Assembly: GCA_963169875.1 (NCBI GenBank) | Contig: CAUJEL010000070.1 | Location: forward strand, 1-35,084 | Origin: Candidatus Zhuqueibacterota bacterium | GTDB lineage: Bacteria > Zhuqueibacterota > Zhuqueibacteria > Residuimicrobiales > Residuimicrobiaceae | Length of the DNA stretch: 35,084 bases | Direction of reading: 5' to 3' | Shown: piece by piece, positions 33,747 through 35,084 of the stretch | How the letters are laid out: every line of letters begins with the position of its first letter | How positions within the stretch are numbered: position 1 is the stretch's first letter | Program-made: the position numbers and the translations under genes | The notes under the pieces: generated by a model | Databases searched by the model: none | What the model saw: only the letters and a program-made list of their open reading frames with translations | Told to the model about the DNA's origin: nothing

Positions 33747-34799
33747 CTATTTTTCAGTCACGGGAAAAGGGGCGTTGATGATCAGTTCCTGATGATGGTG
33801 AATCGCTTCTGCATTCCGGGCGCCGAGCAGGAAGAGGGCGATGATGAATTCGCGGCGGAAGCGTTCGATTTCCTGAATCACCCGGTCAGCCGATTCCATG
33901 GCCGGTCCGAGAAATGGCCGGGCCACGCCGCATAACGTGGCGCCGAGGATGATGGCCTTGACCATATCGAGACCTGAGCGGATGCCGCCGGAGGCGATCA
34001 GTGTCAGACGGTTTTTATAGGAGGCCAATTGCCGCAGCGCCAAAGGCGTGGGGATCCCCCAATCCTGGAACAAGAGTCCTGCGGAATTTTCCATGGATTC
34101 CTCATGGCGCGCATGCTCGATGCGGCTCCACGAGGTGCCGCCGCTGCCCGCGATATCGATGAGGTCGAGTCCATGTCTCAAGGCGATTTCGGCATCGGCC
34201 GGAGAAAATCCGGCACCGACTTCCTTGAGCAGAATTGGCCTGGACAATCGCTTCTTTTGTTCGGCGAGTTTCGCCGCGAGACCTGAAAAATTGGTGTTGC
34301 CTTCGGGCTGGATCGCCTCCTGGAGCGGATTGAGGTGAAAATAGATGCCATCGGCTTCCAGGACATCGATCGCTTCCCGAGCCTGAGTCTCGCCAAATCC
34401 GTAGTTGAGCTGGACGGCGCCGAGATTGGCCAGAAGGACCGTGGCCGGGGCAAACTGGCGCAGCTGAAAACTCGAACGGGCGGCGGGATGGGTGAACATG
34501 ACGCGCTGCGAGCCCACGGCCATGGCCACGCCGGTCGCCTCCGCGGCGATGGCGAGATTTTTGTTGATGGTGCGCAGAACTTGATGGTCGCCGCCGGTCA
34601 TGGATGAAATGACCAGAGGCAGAGAGAGCCGTTTGCCCAAAAAAGTGCTGGAGGGATCGATGGACTGCAGGTCCAGTTCCGGCAACGCGCGATGAGAGAG
34701 ATGGATGGCATCAAAATAGTCTTTGTTGCGATCCGTCTCCGCATCGGACTGAATGATATGGATATGATCAAATTTACGCCGGTTGGTTGAATCGCTCAT
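33747..34799 (-). CDS. fni: Isopentenyl-diphosphate delta-isomerase, type II
   Basis: 350 aa from ATG 34799; the frame extends to TTG 34826 but the family usually begins MSxSTxxRKxDHI, as here. FMN-dependent TIM-barrel enzyme interconverting IPP and DMAPP for isoprenoid synthesis. Visible motifs are RRKFDHI (7-13), SSMTGG (65-70), GSQR (96-99), NLGAVQ (125-130), HLNPLQEAIQPEGN (155-168), LLKEVGAG (190-197) with the conserved Lys, GSGGTSW (218-224) and SGGIRSG. The catalytic Gln (Q160) and Glu (E161) of the HLNxxQE motif are present. First gene of the minus-strand cluster with the MttB-like and PAP2 genes. Confidence 0.95.
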   Translation of the reverse strand: MSDSTNRRKFDHIHIIQSDAETDRNKDYFDAIHLSHRALPELDLQSIDPSSTFLGKRLSLPLVISSMTGGDHQVLRTINKNLAIAAEATGVAMAVGSQRVMFTHPAARSSFQLRQFAPATVLLANLGAVQLNYGFGETQAREAIDVLEADGIYFHLNPLQEAIQPEGNTNFSGLAAKLAEQKKRLSRPILLKEVGAGFSPADAEIALRHGLDLIDIAGSGGTSWSRIEHARHEESMENSAGLLFQDWGIPTPLALRQLASYKNRLTLIASGGIRSGLDMVKAIILGATLCGVARPFLGPAMESADRVIQEIERFRREFIIALFLLGARNAEAIHHHQELIINAPFPVTEK

Positions 34800-34884
34800 C
34801 GCTGATCTCGGACTTTTGGGTTCCAATTACGACCTAATTTATAAATAATAACCGAAATATCCACAAAAATCGTCCCAAAGAGTT

Positions 34885-34920
34885 TTGATAACTTGCTTGA
34901 TTTTATGGTAAAATTTTACC
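34885..34920 (+). promoter_or_regulatory. Candidate promoter with overlapping palindromic operator
   Basis: TTGATA (34885-34890) and TAAAAT (34909-34914) are 18 nt apart, a plausible sigma70-type promoter facing the lipoate ligase-like gene. A perfect 14-bp palindrome GGTAAAATTTTACC (34907-34920) covers the -10, the position of a repressor site. It lies in the divergent gap between fni and the plus-strand gene, so one regulator could act on both. Confidence 0.4.
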
Positions 34921-34926
34921 TATTTT

Positions 34927-35084
34927 ATGAGCGCGTTATGTTTGCGGGCGTTATTTCACACCAGGTCAATGTACGGGAAGAAGATGAATCTGCACGATCA
35001 GCTCTATTTGCGCATCACGGAGGAAGATCCCTTTCTGCAGGTGGTTTGGGAACCGCGCGGCCTGGCCGTGGTGATCGGGCATTC
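34927..35084 (+). CDS. Lipoate-protein ligase-like gene, N-terminus (partial)
   Basis: An open plus-strand frame runs off the window. Possible starts are ATG 34927, 34969 and 34984; the last has GGGAAG just before it and gives MNLHDQLYLRITEEDPFLQVV, followed by WEPRGLAVVIGH. The segment 'VWEPRGLAVVIGH' matches the first conserved strand of the lipoate/biotin ligase A/B fold, in which a W-E/R-P...VVxGRxQ block binds lipoyl-AMP. With only 33 to 52 residues visible, the call is tentative. It is divergent from fni. Confidence 0.5.
   Translation, partial: MSALCLRALFHTRSMYGKKMNLHDQLYLRITEEDPFLQVVWEPRGLAVVIGH

Noticed and set aside
1-35084. CRISPR arrays, tRNA or rRNA genes
   Set aside because: No regularly spaced direct repeats and no cloverleaf or rRNA-like stretch were seen in the intergenic regions. 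Spaced GATAATGATGGCGA-like repeats are codons of calcium-binding loops.

Overview
The window looks like a chromosomal segment from a T9SS-bearing bacterium of the FCB superphylum (the KSB1, Calditrichota or Ignavibacteriota type of lineage). The main evidence is five large plus-strand genes that end in the 'YPNPFNPxTxI...GxxLPSGxYxY' C-terminal sorting domain of type IX secretion. The phylum is an inference and cannot be settled from this sequence alone.

Layout. Bases 1-46 hold the first codons of a minus-strand ISL3-like transposase, so an insertion sequence lies on the left edge. An exported GH18 chitinase follows (270-1619), then an intergenic interspersed repeat, then the dominant feature: a 22 kb same-strand array (1999-24434) of four giant paralogous exported proteins of 2010, about 2277, 1377 and 1672 aa. 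Each has a seven-bladed FG-GAP/VCBS propeller with Ca-binding DxDxDG loops, a UnbV/ASPIC (CRTAC1-like) domain, 5 to 11 tandem Big-1-like Ig domains, a putative-Ig (He_PIG/cadherin-like) module and a T9SS tail. They form two two-gene transcription units, separated by a clear terminator at 15141-15180 and closed by another at 24505-24544.

Next is a three-gene plus-strand cluster (24618-29877): a UbiA-family integral membrane enzyme of the decaprenyl-phosphate phosphoribosyltransferase type, a TPR lipoprotein and a DUF4838/GH67-like lipoprotein. A repeat-rich intergenic region (29878-30327) follows, with a REP-like hairpin, a second copy of the interspersed repeat and a perfect palindrome.

The right-hand part is metabolic and on the minus strand. 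In transcription order it has a type II isopentenyl-diphosphate isomerase, an MttB-family corrinoid methyltransferase homologue without an in-frame amber codon, a PAP2 phosphatase and a transaldolase. A lipoate ligase-like gene starts divergently at about 34927 and runs off the window.

How the genes may fit together: the left 24 kb is a cell-surface locus, with secreted chitinase plus very long propeller/Ig surface proteins probably used for adhesion or polymer capture. The lipid-linked pentose enzyme and the two lipoproteins could support envelope glycan work beside it. That functional link rests on proximity only.
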